DNA from: an uncultured Clostridia bacterium
GTDB taxonomy: Bacteria; Bacillota; Clostridia; Lachnospirales; Lachnospiraceae
Length of the DNA stretch: 64,000 bases
Assembly: GCA_948467395.1 (NCBI GenBank)
Contig: CAOKDX010000001.1
Location: forward strand, 372,001-436,000
Direction: 5' to 3'
In this document: in pieces, positions 29,960 through 40,275 of the stretch
Layout: every line of letters starts with the position of its first letter
Numbering within the stretch: position 1 is the stretch's first letter
Notes under the pieces: generated by a model
What the model saw: only the letters and a program-made list of their open reading frames with translations
Database searches by the model: none
Told to the model about the DNA's origin: nothing
Position numbers and translations under genes: made by a program

Positions 29960-31180
29960 ATGACGAGATGGCGGAATATGTTCTTCGCTGTATTGCTTCT
30001 GATCCTCCTGTGCGGGATGGGGGCTTCCACGGAGGCGGAGGCCAAAGGAAAGGCATCGAAGCAATATAGGATACGCATCAATAAGCAGCAGAATGTCGTA
30101 ACGGTGTACAAACATGTGAGAGGGAAAAAATACAGGCCGCACCGGGCGTTTGTCTGCTCTGCCGGGACGGCGACTCCCACAGGAACCTTTCGCCTGCGGG
30201 AAAAAATCAGATGGCATGAGCTTATGGGCCCTACCTATGGCCAGTACTGCAGCCGGATAACGGGAAGTATCTTATTTCATTCCGTCTGGTATTATAAGCC
30301 AGATAAGAGGACTCAGTCCTATATCCAGTACAACCGGCTGGGCACAACCGCCTCCCATGGCTGTGTCCGGCTCACTGTCTGGGACGCCAAATGGATCTAC
30401 GAGAACTGTCCCACCGGTACAAAGGTCGTGATTTACAATTCTGCCGATCCGGGGCCTCTTGGCAAGCCGCGGGCGGTGAAGGTCAGCGGATACAGCGGCT
30501 GGGATCCCACCGATCCGGATCCGGCAAATCCCTATTGGAAAAAGCAGCCGGAGCTGACCGGGGTCAGGAAGAAAACGGTGCGCTATGGCAGGAAGGCGGA
30601 GCTGATGAAAGGGGTCCGGGCAAAGGACAGCTTTGGGAAAAATGTCTCTTCCAGGATAAAAGTGAGTATATGGCATAAAGCACTGGCAAAAGATAAGTAT
30701 AAGAAGGTAAAGAAGATCAATACGCGGGTTCCCGGGAGTTACCGCCTGACTTACCGCATTACGGATATACTGCGGCACACGGCAGAGAGATCCGTTGTAT
30801 GGAAGGTGGTGCCGAAGAAGAAGGTGGCGTCCCTGAAGCTCAGCAGGAAGTCCATGACCCTGTATGTGGGAGGAACCGCCGCGGAGGCAGCGGGACGTCT
30901 GAAGGTGAGTCAGATCCTTCCCAGGAAGGCGTCTTATAAGAAAGTCCGTTATACCTCTTCCAATAAGAAAATAGCCGCCGTATCCGGCAGTGGCGTAGTG
31001 AGGGCGAAGAGAAGGGGAAGTGCGGTAATCCGGGTTTCGGCCCTGGATGGCTCCGGCAGGAAGGCTGTGTGCCGGGTGATTGTAAAGAAAATATCAGAGA
31101 AACCGTCAAAGGACATGCCGGGGAAGGATCCGGCAGCAGTCAGCGGTTCCGCTGTAAAGATAATAAAGCAACCGCAGTAA
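29960..31180 (+). CDS. Exported L,D-transpeptidase with C-terminal Ig-like domains
   Basis: A 406-residue secreted wall enzyme. Residues 1-28 are a signal peptide ending TEAEA. The YkuD catalytic domain (about 35-160) contains [14 protein letters not shown] and the active-site motif [10 protein letters not shown] with the catalytic His and Cys. Such enzymes make 3-3 peptidoglycan cross-links or attach proteins. Residues about 290-385 form a BIG2-like repeat ([14 protein letters not shown]...[18 protein letters not shown]...[17 protein letters not shown]), which often binds surface sugars. A predicted promoter and AAAGGA precede the ATG. leuS follows closely. Confidence 0.92.
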   Translation: MTRWRNMFFAVLLLILLCGMGASTEAEAKGKASKQYRIRINKQQNVVTVYKHVRGKKYRPHRAFVCSAGTATPTGTFRLREKIRWHELMGPTYGQYCSRITGSILFHSVWYYKPDKRTQSYIQYNRLGTTASHGCVRLTVWDAKWIYENCPTGTKVVIYNSADPGPLGKPRAVKVSGYSGWDPTDPDPANPYWKKQPELTGVRKKTVRYGRKAELMKGVRAKDSFGKNVSSRIKVSIWHKALAKDKYKKVKKINTRVPGSYRLTYRITDILRHTAERSVVWKVVPKKKVASLKLSRKSMTLYVGGTAAEAAGRLKVSQILPRKASYKKVRYTSSNKKIAAVSGSGVVRAKRRGSAVIRVSALDGSGRKAVCRVIVKKISEKPSKDMPGKDPAAVSGSAVKIIKQPQ

Positions 31181-31211
31181 AAGCTGCGTGAATGGAGGAA
31201 AAGAGGGTACT

Positions 31212-33620
31212 ATGAGTCAGAGATATAATCCCAAAGAGATTGAGAAAAAATGGCAGAACATATGGGAGGAGGAGAAAGCCTTCCAGGTGAGCAGTGATTA
31301 CAGCAAGCCCAAGTATTATGCACTGGTGGAATTTCCCTATCCATCCGGACAGGGACTTCATGTGGGACATCCCCGCCCCTACACGGCGCTGGATATTGTG
31401 GCGAGGAAGAGGAGGATGCAGGGATACAACGTCCTGTATCCTATGGGCTGGGATGCTTTTGGCCTGCCCACAGAGAACTATGCCATCCAGAATAAAATAC
31501 ATCCGAAGGAAGTGACGAAGAACAATGTGGCCCGGTTTAAGAAACAGCTCCAGGCACTGGGTTACTCCTTCGACTGGGAAAGGGAAGTAAATACAACTGA
31601 CCCGGCTTACTATAAATGGACCCAGTGGATCTTTCTGAAGCTCTTCAAGGCAGGACTTGCCTACAAGACGGAGATGCCCATTAACTGGTGCACCTCCTGT
31701 AAGTGCGGCCTGGCCAATGAAGAGGTGGTCAATGGTGTGTGTGAGCGGTGCGGGAGCCCCGTGGTGCGTAAGGTCAAGAGCCAGTGGATGCTGAAGATCA
31801 CCAAATATGCCGATAAGCTCATCGACGATCTGGATGGACTGGATTATATCGAGCGGGTCAAGACATCCCAGAAGAACTGGATCGGCCGTTCTTACGGAGC
31901 CGAGGTGGATTTTACACTGAAGGGAAAGGAAGAGAAGCTGAGGGTTTTCACCACCAGGCCGGATACCCTTTTTGGCGCCACCTATATGGTGGTATCACCG
32001 GAGCATCCCTATCTTGACCGGTTCCAGGATGAGATAGGGAACTGGGACGCCGTTGTGGCATACCGTGAGAAGGCGGCGCGCAAATCAGATTTTGAGAGAA
32101 CGGAGCTGGCAAAGGATAAGACGGGCGTTCCCATCGAAGGGCTGAGCGCCATCAATCCGGTGAATGGCCAGGAGATCCCGGTCTGGGTTTCCGACTATGT
32201 ACTGATGAGCTATGGCACCGGCGCCATAATGGCAGTACCGGCCCATGACACCCGGGACTGGGAGTTTGCGAAGGAATTTGATCTGCCCATTGTTGAGGTC
32301 ATCGCGGGCGGCGATGTGCAGAAGGAGGCATTTACCGATGTTGCCACGGGAACCCTTGTAAATTCCGGTTTCCTTACAGGGAAAACGGTGGAAGAGGCGA
32401 AGAAGGCCATGATCGACTGGCTGGTAGAGAAAGGCGTCGGCACGGCGAAGAAGAATTTCAAGCTCCGTGACTGGGTTTTTTCCAGACAGCGCTACTGGGG
32501 GGAGCCGATTCCTGTCATTCACTGTGAGAAATGCGGATTTGTTCCGGTTCCGGAGGATCAGCTTCCGCTGGAGCTGCCGGAGGTAGATAACTATATGCCT
32601 ACGGATAACGGGGAGTCCCCCATTGCCAATATGCGTGACTGGGTGGAGACTACCTGTCCGTGCTGCGGCGGAAAGGCAGAGAGGGAGACGGATACGATGC
32701 CCCAGTGGGCGGGATCTTCCTGGTATTTCCTGCGCTACATCGATCCGGATAATAAGGAGGCGCTGGCTTCGAAGGAGGCGCTGGATTACTGGCTTCCGGT
32801 GGACTGGTACAACGGCGGCATGGAGCATACGACACTCCATCTTCTGTATTCCCGGTTCTGGCACAAATTCCTGTATGACCAGGGCGTAGTGCCGACGAAG
32901 GAGCCGTATCAGAAGAGGACCTCCCATGGCATGATCCTGGGCGAAAACGGTGAGAAGATGAGCAAGTCCCGCGGCAATGTAGTGAATCCGGACGATATCG
33001 TGAAGGATTACGGCGCCGACACGCTCCGCACATATGAGATGTTTATCGGGGCCTTTGATGCGGCAGCTGCCTGGTCCGAGGACGGCGTTAAGGGATGCCG
33101 TAGATTTTTGGACCGTGTCTGGAAGCTGAAGGATATGATTTCAGAGGAAGAGGGATACTCCGCCGATCTTGAGACGAAGATACACCAGACCATTAAGAAG
33201 GTCAGCAGCGACTTTGAGACGTTAAAATATAATACAGCCATCGCAGCCATGATGGCACTGATCAATGAATTTTACAAGAAGGGAACACTGACAAAGGCGG
33301 ATTTCCGCACTCTGCTTGTACTGCTGAATCCGGTGGCGCCTCATATTACGGAGGAGCTCTGGGAGGAAATGGAATTTGGCGGCAGGATTTACCAGACGGC
33401 ATGGCCGGAGCACGACGAGGCAAAGACGGTAGAGAAAGTGCAGGAGATCGGCGTGCAGATCAATGGAAAGGTGCGCGCGACAGCAGCGCTGGCGGTGGAT
33501 GCTTCCAGGGAAGAGGCGCTGGCGGCAGGGAAGGAAGCTGTGGCAGATAAGATTGCAGGCAGAGAGATCGTAAAGGAGATCTATGTGCCGGGACGCATCA
33601 TTAACATTGTTGTCAAATAA
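31212..33620 (+). CDS. leuS: Leucyl-tRNA synthetase
   Basis: Charges tRNA-Leu. The 802 residues match bacterial LeuRS. The class I HIGH element is GLHVGHPRP, and KMSKS is present in EKMSKSRGN. The CP1 editing domain carries [13 protein letters not shown] and [10 protein letters not shown] with the editing Asp. The zinc-binding cysteines are in [14 protein letters not shown] and CERCGSPVV. Eight codons upstream are open, but [15 protein letters not shown] is the family start and GAGGG precedes it. It is followed after 18 bases by the first wall-polymer transferase. Confidence 0.97.
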   Translation: MSQRYNPKEIEKKWQNIWEEEKAFQVSSDYSKPKYYALVEFPYPSGQGLHVGHPRPYTALDIVARKRRMQGYNVLYPMGWDAFGLPTENYAIQNKIHPKEVTKNNVARFKKQLQALGYSFDWEREVNTTDPAYYKWTQWIFLKLFKAGLAYKTEMPINWCTSCKCGLANEEVVNGVCERCGSPVVRKVKSQWMLKITKYADKLIDDLDGLDYIERVKTSQKNWIGRSYGAEVDFTLKGKEEKLRVFTTRPDTLFGATYMVVSPEHPYLDRFQDEIGNWDAVVAYREKAARKSDFERTELAKDKTGVPIEGLSAINPVNGQEIPVWVSDYVLMSYGTGAIMAVPAHDTRDWEFAKEFDLPIVEVIAGGDVQKEAFTDVATGTLVNSGFLTGKTVEEAKKAMIDWLVEKGVGTAKKNFKLRDWVFSRQRYWGEPIPVIHCEKCGFVPVPEDQLPLELPEVDNYMPTDNGESPIANMRDWVETTCPCCGGKAERETDTMPQWAGSSWYFLRYIDPDNKEALASKEALDYWLPVDWYNGGMEHTTLHLLYSRFWHKFLYDQGVVPTKEPYQKRTSHGMILGENGEKMSKSRGNVVNPDDIVKDYGADTLRTYEMFIGAFDAAAAWSEDGVKGCRRFLDRVWKLKDMISEEEGYSADLETKIHQTIKKVSSDFETLKYNTAIAAMMALINEFYKKGTLTKADFRTLLVLLNPVAPHITEELWEEMEFGGRIYQTAWPEHDEAKTVEKVQEIGVQINGKVRATAALAVDASREEALAAGKEAVADKIAGREIVKEIYVPGRIINIVVK

Positions 33621-33638
33621 GAGATGGAGGGAACCATA

Positions 33639-35885
33639 GTGAAAGTAAGTGTCATTATTTCTTATCACAATGAAAAGATATTTATCAATGAATGTCTGGA
33701 CAGTCTGGAAGAGCAGATCAATAAGGACTTTGAGGCAATAGTGGTGTGCGATCACAGCAGCGTGGAGGCCATGGATGAGCTGCGGGCACATCCGGTCTCT
33801 TTTCCCATGACAATTCTGGAGCTCACAGATGGCAGCGGCGTGGCGGCGGCGCGGAATGCCGGCATCCGTGCCAGCCAGGGGGAATATATTCTGTTTCTGG
33901 ACTGCGACGACTATCTGGAGAAGACGGCGCTGGATTTTATGATCCGGCGTTCTGAGGGACAGGACATTGTCTACGGGCGCAAGCGCGGCACATGGTACAG
34001 CCGCAAGGCGTATTATGAAAATCTTCAGAAGCAGGAAGAAATAAATGACGCCGAGGCAGAGGAGGACGAGGAGGAGGATCCGCAGACAGACCGGAGTATG
34101 CCGGAGGTCAGGGAGAGCGATTCTGAATGGATCAAGGTATTCTGCCATATCGTCCGGACCGGCAGTATGATCACGGGACTGTCTGTACTGGGAATTCTTT
34201 TCCGTCGGGAATATATTGTAGGGAACGGCATCCTCTTTGGGGAGGACTATACCTATTATGGGGATCTGCCATTTATCGTACAGGCCATGTGCGGGACCGA
34301 AAAGGTATTTGAGGTGCGCAAGATTCTGTATCACAAGAGGTATCACAACGATCCCATCAATATGCCTGCCCTGAGTCAGGTTACCGATGAAAAAACCCGG
34401 CTCATGGAGATCATGCGGGCCTATCTTGTCATTAAGGAACAGGTAAAAGGACACGACGACAGGGCGGAGATCGCAGTGGACGGCAAGTTTATCCGGTATT
34501 ATGTAAAGAAGATTGCACGTTTTTATGTGACAGCCGGCGCAAAGGACACTCAGGAGGTTTACGCGGAGGCGGCCAAATGCCTTCCCCTGATCCGCAAAGA
34601 GGCCAAGAAGAGGGCGATGTTCTATTCCAGGCGTCTGATGAAGCGTTCCATGAAGCGGGATGCACGGGCGGTGGCGAAGATGGTACGGAGACATAGTGCC
34701 CTCCAGACATTCCGGAGAGTGGTGACGAAGAAGTCCGAGTGCAAGAAATATCTGTACCGCAAGATTTTTACAAAAATGAAGCTCAAAGAAGATCTTGTAA
34801 TCATTGAGTCGTTTTTTGGAAGGAATTATTCGGACAACCCCAAGTACATTTTTGAATATCTGAACAAGGCCTGTCCGGGCAGATACAAATATGTCTGGAT
34901 CCTGAACAAGAAAGAGGACCTCCCCTATCCGGCCACACGGATCAAGCGTTTCTCCATCCGTTATTTCTATTACATGGGCAGGGCAAAATATTTTGTCTTT
35001 AACGTAAGACAGCCCAAATACATTATCAAACGGGAGGGCACGGTATTTCTTGAGACCTGGCACGGCACCCCGCTCAAACGGCTTGCCTTTGATATGGAGG
35101 ACAACGCCTCGGCGTCGCCCTTCTACCGGAGATACAAAAGGGATATTTATGCCCAGACCCGTCTTTGGGATTATATGATCGCACCAAATCAGTTCTCCCT
35201 TGACGTATTCCGCAGCTGCTTTATGTTTGACGGGGAGATGCTCAGCACGGGATACCCACGGAACGATATCCTGCATCTGGAAGAGAAGAGTAAGGCTGCC
35301 CTGACTGCCGAGATCAAGCAGGAGCTTGGCATACCCGACGGGAAAAAGGTAATCCTCTATGCGCCCACATTCCGGGACGACGAGTACTATGACCACGCCC
35401 AGTACAAATTTGCCCTGCAGCTGGATCTTGATCTGCTGCGGAAGGAACTGGGGGAGGAATATGTCGTACTGCTCCGCACCCATTATTTCATTGTGGACAG
35501 CCTGGATCTCACGGCTTACCAGGGCTTTGCCTTCAATGGCAGCACCTACAACGATATCGCCAGACTGTATCTGATCTCGGATATACTGATCACAGACTAC
35601 TCTTCGGTATTTTTCGACTATGCAAACCTGCGCAGGCCCATGCTGTTCTTTACCTATGACCTGGAGAAATACCGGGATATCCTTCATGGCTTCTATATTG
35701 ATGTGGAAGAGGAACTGCCGGGACCGATGCTCTTTACTACAGAGGAAATTGTGGACTCTATCAAGAAGCTGCCAGAGGTGGTGGATAAATATAAAGAAAA
35801 ATATGATGTGTTTTATGAGAAATACTGCGGCTGGGAGGATGGGAATGCCAGCAAAAAGGTTGTGGAAGCGGTATTTGGCAAATAA
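33639..35885 (+). CDS. Two-domain wall polymer synthase: GT2 plus CDP-glycerol glycerophosphotransferase
   Basis: A 748-residue cytoplasmic, membrane-associated transferase. Residues 1-240 are a GT-A (GT2) glycosyltransferase starting KVSVIISYHNEKIFINECLDSL with the DxD-type LFLDCDDYLEK, and contain a very acidic insert near 140-155. Residues about 380-748 are a TagF/TarL-like domain with LETWHGTPLKRL, YPRNDIL, ILYAPTFRDDEYY, LLRTHY and LITDYSSVFFDYANLRRPMLFF, the residues used to transfer glycerol- or ribitol-phosphate from CDP-polyol. GTG 33639, six bases after GGAGGGA, is preferred to ATG 33624. First of four related genes. Confidence 0.9.
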   Translation: MKVSVIISYHNEKIFINECLDSLEEQINKDFEAIVVCDHSSVEAMDELRAHPVSFPMTILELTDGSGVAAARNAGIRASQGEYILFLDCDDYLEKTALDFMIRRSEGQDIVYGRKRGTWYSRKAYYENLQKQEEINDAEAEEDEEEDPQTDRSMPEVRESDSEWIKVFCHIVRTGSMITGLSVLGILFRREYIVGNGILFGEDYTYYGDLPFIVQAMCGTEKVFEVRKILYHKRYHNDPINMPALSQVTDEKTRLMEIMRAYLVIKEQVKGHDDRAEIAVDGKFIRYYVKKIARFYVTAGAKDTQEVYAEAAKCLPLIRKEAKKRAMFYSRRLMKRSMKRDARAVAKMVRRHSALQTFRRVVTKKSECKKYLYRKIFTKMKLKEDLVIIESFFGRNYSDNPKYIFEYLNKACPGRYKYVWILNKKEDLPYPATRIKRFSIRYFYYMGRAKYFVFNVRQPKYIIKREGTVFLETWHGTPLKRLAFDMEDNASASPFYRRYKRDIYAQTRLWDYMIAPNQFSLDVFRSCFMFDGEMLSTGYPRNDILHLEEKSKAALTAEIKQELGIPDGKKVILYAPTFRDDEYYDHAQYKFALQLDLDLLRKELGEEYVVLLRTHYFIVDSLDLTAYQGFAFNGSTYNDIARLYLISDILITDYSSVFFDYANLRRPMLFFTYDLEKYRDILHGFYIDVEEELPGPMLFTTEEIVDSIKKLPEVVDKYKEKYDVFYEKYCGWEDGNASKKVVEAVFGK

Positions 35886-35894
35886 GGGAATGGT

Positions 35895-38069
35895 ATGGAA
35901 GAGAACGGTTCATGTAAGGTTAGCGTCATAATTCCTTATGTAAATGAGAAAATTTATATAGACGACTGTCTGGACAGTCTGGAGGACCAGACCTGCCGGG
36001 ATTTCGAGGCGGTGGTGGTCTGCGACCACAGCAGTCCGGAGTCGGCGGCCAGGCTCAGGGACAGAAGGGTGTCCTTTCCCCTTACGATTCTGGAACTGGC
36101 AGGCAGCCGGACTGGCGCGGCGGCGGCGCGAAACGATGGAGTGCGCCGGAGCCGGGGGGAATATATCCTGTTTCTTGACTGTGACGATTATCTGGAGAAG
36201 ACGGCACTGGCTGAGCTGCTGCAATGCGCGGCGGGGGATGCCGCTCTTATTCAGTGCGGGCTCAGGGAGACCTGGTATGGCAGGGCGGTATATTATGGCA
36301 ATGGTGTGGAACTGGACGCCAGAAATAATGAGCCGGTATCGGTACAGAGGGAAGGTCTGGAGCTGTCTGTCCTGGGCCGGATGATCCGCAGGGATTATCT
36401 GGAGGGACTGGACTGCACCTTTGATGAGTCATACCGTTATTATACCGATCTGCCCTTTGTGGCAGAGCTCCTTGCCGGTCAGGGAAAGTCCGTCTCCACG
36501 GAGAAAATCCTATACCTGAAACGCAGGCGCAACGATCCGGTGCAGCTGCCGTCCCTCAGCCAGATTCCGGATGAGACCGGCCGGATCAGGGAAATGCTGC
36601 GGGCATACCGCCAGATGAAAGAACTTCTTCGGGGTGAGGAAGGGAAACGGCTGGATCATGGATTTATCTGCTATTTTGCCCGGCACATCGCGCCCTGGTT
36701 TGTCACGGCGGAGGGGACGGAGGCGGAGGAGGTGTACGGCCAGTTTTCCGAATGCCGGCTGCTCCTCTCTGAAGAAGCAGTGGAGCGCGCATCCTCCCAT
36801 GACAGAAAATTGATCCGGTATGCATCCCGCCATGGAGCGGTGCAGATCGCCAGAAGGCTCCGGCGGGCGGAAACGCGGCACACGCTGGCAAAGGTGATCC
36901 GCAGCCGGGCCGCCGCCAAGAAATATCTGTACCATAAAGTATTTCTGGGAATGAAGCTGAGGAAGGACACAATTGTATTTGAGAGCTTTCTGGGGCGCAG
37001 CTACTCGGACAGTCCCCGGGCTCTTTTTGAGTATCTGAGCCGGCATTTTCCCGGCAGATATAAGTGCGTCTGGATCCTGAACCGAAAGAGGGAGCTGCCG
37101 TTTCCGGCGAAGTGCATCCCCCGATACAGTTTCCGGTATTTTTATTATGTGGCACGGGCGAAATATTTTATCTTTAACAACAGGCAGTCCAGGGATTTCG
37201 TCAAAAGGGACGGCATGGTCTTTCTGGAGACCTGGCACGGGACGCCGCTGAAGAAGCTGGCGCTGGATCTGGGTGAGGTGATGGCTTCGGCGCCGCTGAC
37301 CAAGCGGGATGTATACCGCCACGCCTGCGAATGGGACTATCTCATTGCACCCAATCCGTTTTCTGCAGATATTTTCCGCCGCTGCTTTCTCTACCAGGGC
37401 GTGCTTCTAAAGACCGGATACCCGCGAAATGATATGCTGCATCTCGAAGAGGGCCGGCGCGGGAGGAGAGTGGAGGCGGTGAGACGGGTGCTGGGGATCC
37501 CGGAGGACAAAAAAGTGATATTGTATGCCCCTACCTGGCGGGACGATGAATATTATGCCCCGGCGAAGCACAGCTTCTGCCATCAGATGGATTTCCGGAA
37601 AATGCGGGACGGGCTCGCTTCCGAATACGTGATTCTGCTCCGCACCCACTACTATGTGGCGGAGAAGCTGGAGCTTTCGGAATACAGCGGTTTTGTGTAC
37701 GATGTCAGCGCCTATGATGAGATTGCGGAATTGTATCTTCTATCCGATCTTTTGATCACAGATTATTCTTCCGTATTTTTTGATTACGCGAACCTGCGGC
37801 GTCCCATATTGTTTTTCACATACGATCTGGACAAATACCGCGATATCCTGCGGGGCTTTTATATGGATATGGAAGAGGAGCTGCCGGGACCCATGCTGTT
37901 TACAACAGAGGAGATCATTGATGCTGTGGAAAATGTGGATCAGCTTCAGGCGGAGTATCAAGAGAGATATCAATTATTTTATGAGAAATACTGCGGCTGG
38001 GAGGATGGAAGGGCCAGTCAGAGAGTGGTGGATGCGGTATTTGGCAGGGAACAGGAGAGGGCGAAATGA
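35895..38069 (+). CDS. Two-domain wall polymer synthase, second copy
   Basis: A 724-residue homologue of the preceding protein with the same plan. The GT2 part reads KVSVIIPYVNEKIYIDDCLDSLEDQ and FLDCDDYLEKTAL but lacks the acidic insert. The transferase part has LETWHGTPLKKLALD, GYPRNDMLHLE, ILYAPTWRDDEYY, LLRTHYYVAEKL and LLITDYSSVFFDYANLRRPILFF. The ends of the two proteins (EKYCGWEDG.AS..VV.AVFG) are nearly the same, so they arose by tandem duplication and diverged. Nine bases separate it from gene one, and it overlaps gene three by four bases. Together they probably build a teichoic-acid-like or phosphoglycerol-decorated glycan. Confidence 0.9.
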   Translation: MEENGSCKVSVIIPYVNEKIYIDDCLDSLEDQTCRDFEAVVVCDHSSPESAARLRDRRVSFPLTILELAGSRTGAAAARNDGVRRSRGEYILFLDCDDYLEKTALAELLQCAAGDAALIQCGLRETWYGRAVYYGNGVELDARNNEPVSVQREGLELSVLGRMIRRDYLEGLDCTFDESYRYYTDLPFVAELLAGQGKSVSTEKILYLKRRRNDPVQLPSLSQIPDETGRIREMLRAYRQMKELLRGEEGKRLDHGFICYFARHIAPWFVTAEGTEAEEVYGQFSECRLLLSEEAVERASSHDRKLIRYASRHGAVQIARRLRRAETRHTLAKVIRSRAAAKKYLYHKVFLGMKLRKDTIVFESFLGRSYSDSPRALFEYLSRHFPGRYKCVWILNRKRELPFPAKCIPRYSFRYFYYVARAKYFIFNNRQSRDFVKRDGMVFLETWHGTPLKKLALDLGEVMASAPLTKRDVYRHACEWDYLIAPNPFSADIFRRCFLYQGVLLKTGYPRNDMLHLEEGRRGRRVEAVRRVLGIPEDKKVILYAPTWRDDEYYAPAKHSFCHQMDFRKMRDGLASEYVILLRTHYYVAEKLELSEYSGFVYDVSAYDEIAELYLLSDLLITDYSSVFFDYANLRRPILFFTYDLDKYRDILRGFYMDMEEELPGPMLFTTEEIIDAVENVDQLQAEYQERYQLFYEKYCGWEDGRASQRVVDAVFGREQERAK

Positions 38070-40270
38070 GAGACGGCAGAGAGGTGAGTATTGTGATCCC
38101 CTACCGGAAGGGATCACGGTATCTGGAGGATTGCATCCGGAGTATTGACCGGCAGGGAGTGTCCTGTGAGATCCTGCTTGCCTGTGACCGGGATCATGAT
38201 GAAATTCCCCGTCCGGTACAGGAAAACCCCCATGTCGTCATTCTGAAAGCAGAGGATGCTCCGGGGGGACCGGCAGGAGGAGACAGATCCGGACAGCATT
38301 GCCCCCTGGGGCCTGCTTTCTGCCGGAATGCGGCTCTGGACAGCGCCAGTTGTGATTACGTGTATTTTATTGACAGTGACGACTATCTTCTGGATCATGC
38401 CCTGGCTCCTCTGCTTAAGCAGGCGCAGGAAGGGGGGGCGGCCGTCGTCACCGGAAACCAGTACAGCAGCTGGTTTAGCTCCTATCATTTTGACCCGGAC
38501 CAGGCGGTGCGGGAGACGGAGATCTCAGAGGACGGGATTCTGCAGGGGGAGCTGCTGCGGAAAAGATTTAAGAACCGGCTGACGGCACAGCACTTTCTGA
38601 TCCGGCGCTCCCTTCTGGAGGAAAACCGGATCCGGTTCGATGCCGGAAGGCTTCACTACAGCGATATGGAATTTATCGTGCGGGTCCTGCTGTGTGCCGG
38701 CGCGGATTCCCGGGCGGTGCGGGACAGCTATTATGTCAGCCGGAACCACAATGACCGGATCCATCTGCCATCCCTGAGCCAGACGGAGGACCAGAACTGC
38801 GGGGACGTCTATCTGGACGCCTGCCGGGCAGCCGAAGAATGTCTTCAGGGGAGGGACCGGGAGCTGCAGAAGGTATTGGATCACTGCCTTGTCCGGTTTG
38901 TATTATCCCATTATCCGGGCCTTCTGTCTCCGTCGGCGCTGGCCTCTCTCTCTCTGCGCTTTCGGTGTATGGCGGACTGGAAAGGATTGCTGGAGGGACT
39001 GCCGTTCTGGCAGAAGAAAACGCTGGGAGCGATACGCTCCGGGCATGACAGGATGGCCCGTCTCTGCTACAAATGTTATGTGGTGGGGAAGAAGAAGAAA
39101 GGCATATTGGGAAACCGGATCCAGTGGTACCGGGTTCTGGAGCATGTTCTGTTCCGCCGGTTACCTCTGCGCAGGGACTGGATCATTCTGGAGAGCTTCT
39201 TTGGAAGGAGCTATTCCGACAGCCCCAGGTATTTGTATGAGTACCTTCAGAGGACATATGGCAGCCAGTATCGTTACATCTGGGTGTTAAACGGCCATTC
39301 GGAAGAACTGGACAAAAGTGGAAAGCATACGGTCTGCCGCCTGGAATCACTGCGGTATGTGTACTATATGTCCCGCTGTGGCTACCGGATCTTCAATGTG
39401 CGCCAGCCATCCTGGAACAAAAAGCGGCCAGGAGTGGTCTTTCTGGAGACCTGGCATGGGACGCCGCTGAAGAAGCTGGGCTTTGATATGGAGGACGTGT
39501 TTTCTGCCGATCCGGAATTTAAGACTGTATTTTATAAACAGGCAAAAGAATGGGATTATCTTGTGTCGGCCAATGCCTTCTCCACGGAGGTGTTTGCCCG
39601 CGCCTTTGGCTATGACAGGGAACGGATCTTGGAATACGGATACCCGAGGAACGATATATTATATCGTGAGGACAAAGAGTCCATTGCCGCCGGGGTGAAG
39701 AGGGAGCTTGGCATTCCGGAGGGGAAACGGGTGATTCTGTACGCACCCACCTGGCGGGATGACCAGGTAATATCTACGGGACAGTATGGGTTTGAACTGG
39801 CTCTGGATCTGGGAAGGCTGAGGGAGGAATTTGGAAAGGATACGGTAGTACTGCTCCGGACCCATTATTATGTTGCCCGGCAGATCAACCTGGAGGCTTA
39901 CCAGGGCTTTGTCTACAACGGCAGCAGCTATGAGGATGTGTCCCGTCTCTATCTGGCGTCAGACGTCCTGATCACGGACTATTCCTCCGTATTTTTTGAT
40001 TATGCCAATCTAAGGCGTCCCATTCTGTTTTTCGCCTACGACTACAAGTCCTATGCAGACGAGCTGCGGGGGCTGTACATCGACATGGAAGACGAGCTGC
40101 CGGGCCCTGTCCTTGCCACCAATGAAGAGGTGGTGGAGACGCTGCAGCATCTGGAAGAGATAGCAGAAAAATACCGGTGCAGGTACGAGAGGTTTTATAA
40201 TCGTTTCTGCAGTGTGGATGACGGAACTGCTTCTGGACGGATCATAGAAAAGGTGTTTAGAAAGAGGTGA
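38066..40270 (+). CDS. Two-domain wall polymer synthase, third copy
   Basis: A 734-residue member of the same tandem family, more divergent in its GT2 half (EVSIVIPYRKGSRYLEDCIRSID, CDYVYFIDSDDYLLDHAL, with the DSDD metal site intact). A Gly/Pro-rich insert occurs near residues 70-85 (APGGPAGGDRSGQ). The transferase half is well kept: LETWHGTPLKKLGFDMED, YGYPRNDILY, ILYAPTWRDDQ, LLRTHYYVARQ and LITDYSSVFFDYANLRRPILFF. The ATG overlaps the stop of the second copy, and the fourth gene follows after a ribosome site inside its own 3' end. Confidence 0.9.
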   Translation: MRDGREVSIVIPYRKGSRYLEDCIRSIDRQGVSCEILLACDRDHDEIPRPVQENPHVVILKAEDAPGGPAGGDRSGQHCPLGPAFCRNAALDSASCDYVYFIDSDDYLLDHALAPLLKQAQEGGAAVVTGNQYSSWFSSYHFDPDQAVRETEISEDGILQGELLRKRFKNRLTAQHFLIRRSLLEENRIRFDAGRLHYSDMEFIVRVLLCAGADSRAVRDSYYVSRNHNDRIHLPSLSQTEDQNCGDVYLDACRAAEECLQGRDRELQKVLDHCLVRFVLSHYPGLLSPSALASLSLRFRCMADWKGLLEGLPFWQKKTLGAIRSGHDRMARLCYKCYVVGKKKKGILGNRIQWYRVLEHVLFRRLPLRRDWIILESFFGRSYSDSPRYLYEYLQRTYGSQYRYIWVLNGHSEELDKSGKHTVCRLESLRYVYYMSRCGYRIFNVRQPSWNKKRPGVVFLETWHGTPLKKLGFDMEDVFSADPEFKTVFYKQAKEWDYLVSANAFSTEVFARAFGYDRERILEYGYPRNDILYREDKESIAAGVKRELGIPEGKRVILYAPTWRDDQVISTGQYGFELALDLGRLREEFGKDTVVLLRTHYYVARQINLEAYQGFVYNGSSYEDVSRLYLASDVLITDYSSVFFDYANLRRPILFFAYDYKSYADELRGLYIDMEDELPGPVLATNEEVVETLQHLEEIAEKYRCRYERFYNRFCSVDDGTASGRIIEKVFRKR

Positions 40271-40275
40271 TACCC

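Noticed and set aside
33222-35687. 821-codon frame on the minus strand opposite the first polymerase gene
   Set aside because: It is antisense to a gene with clear GT2 and TagF motifs, has no recognisable domains of its own and no ribosome site. It is a codon-bias shadow.
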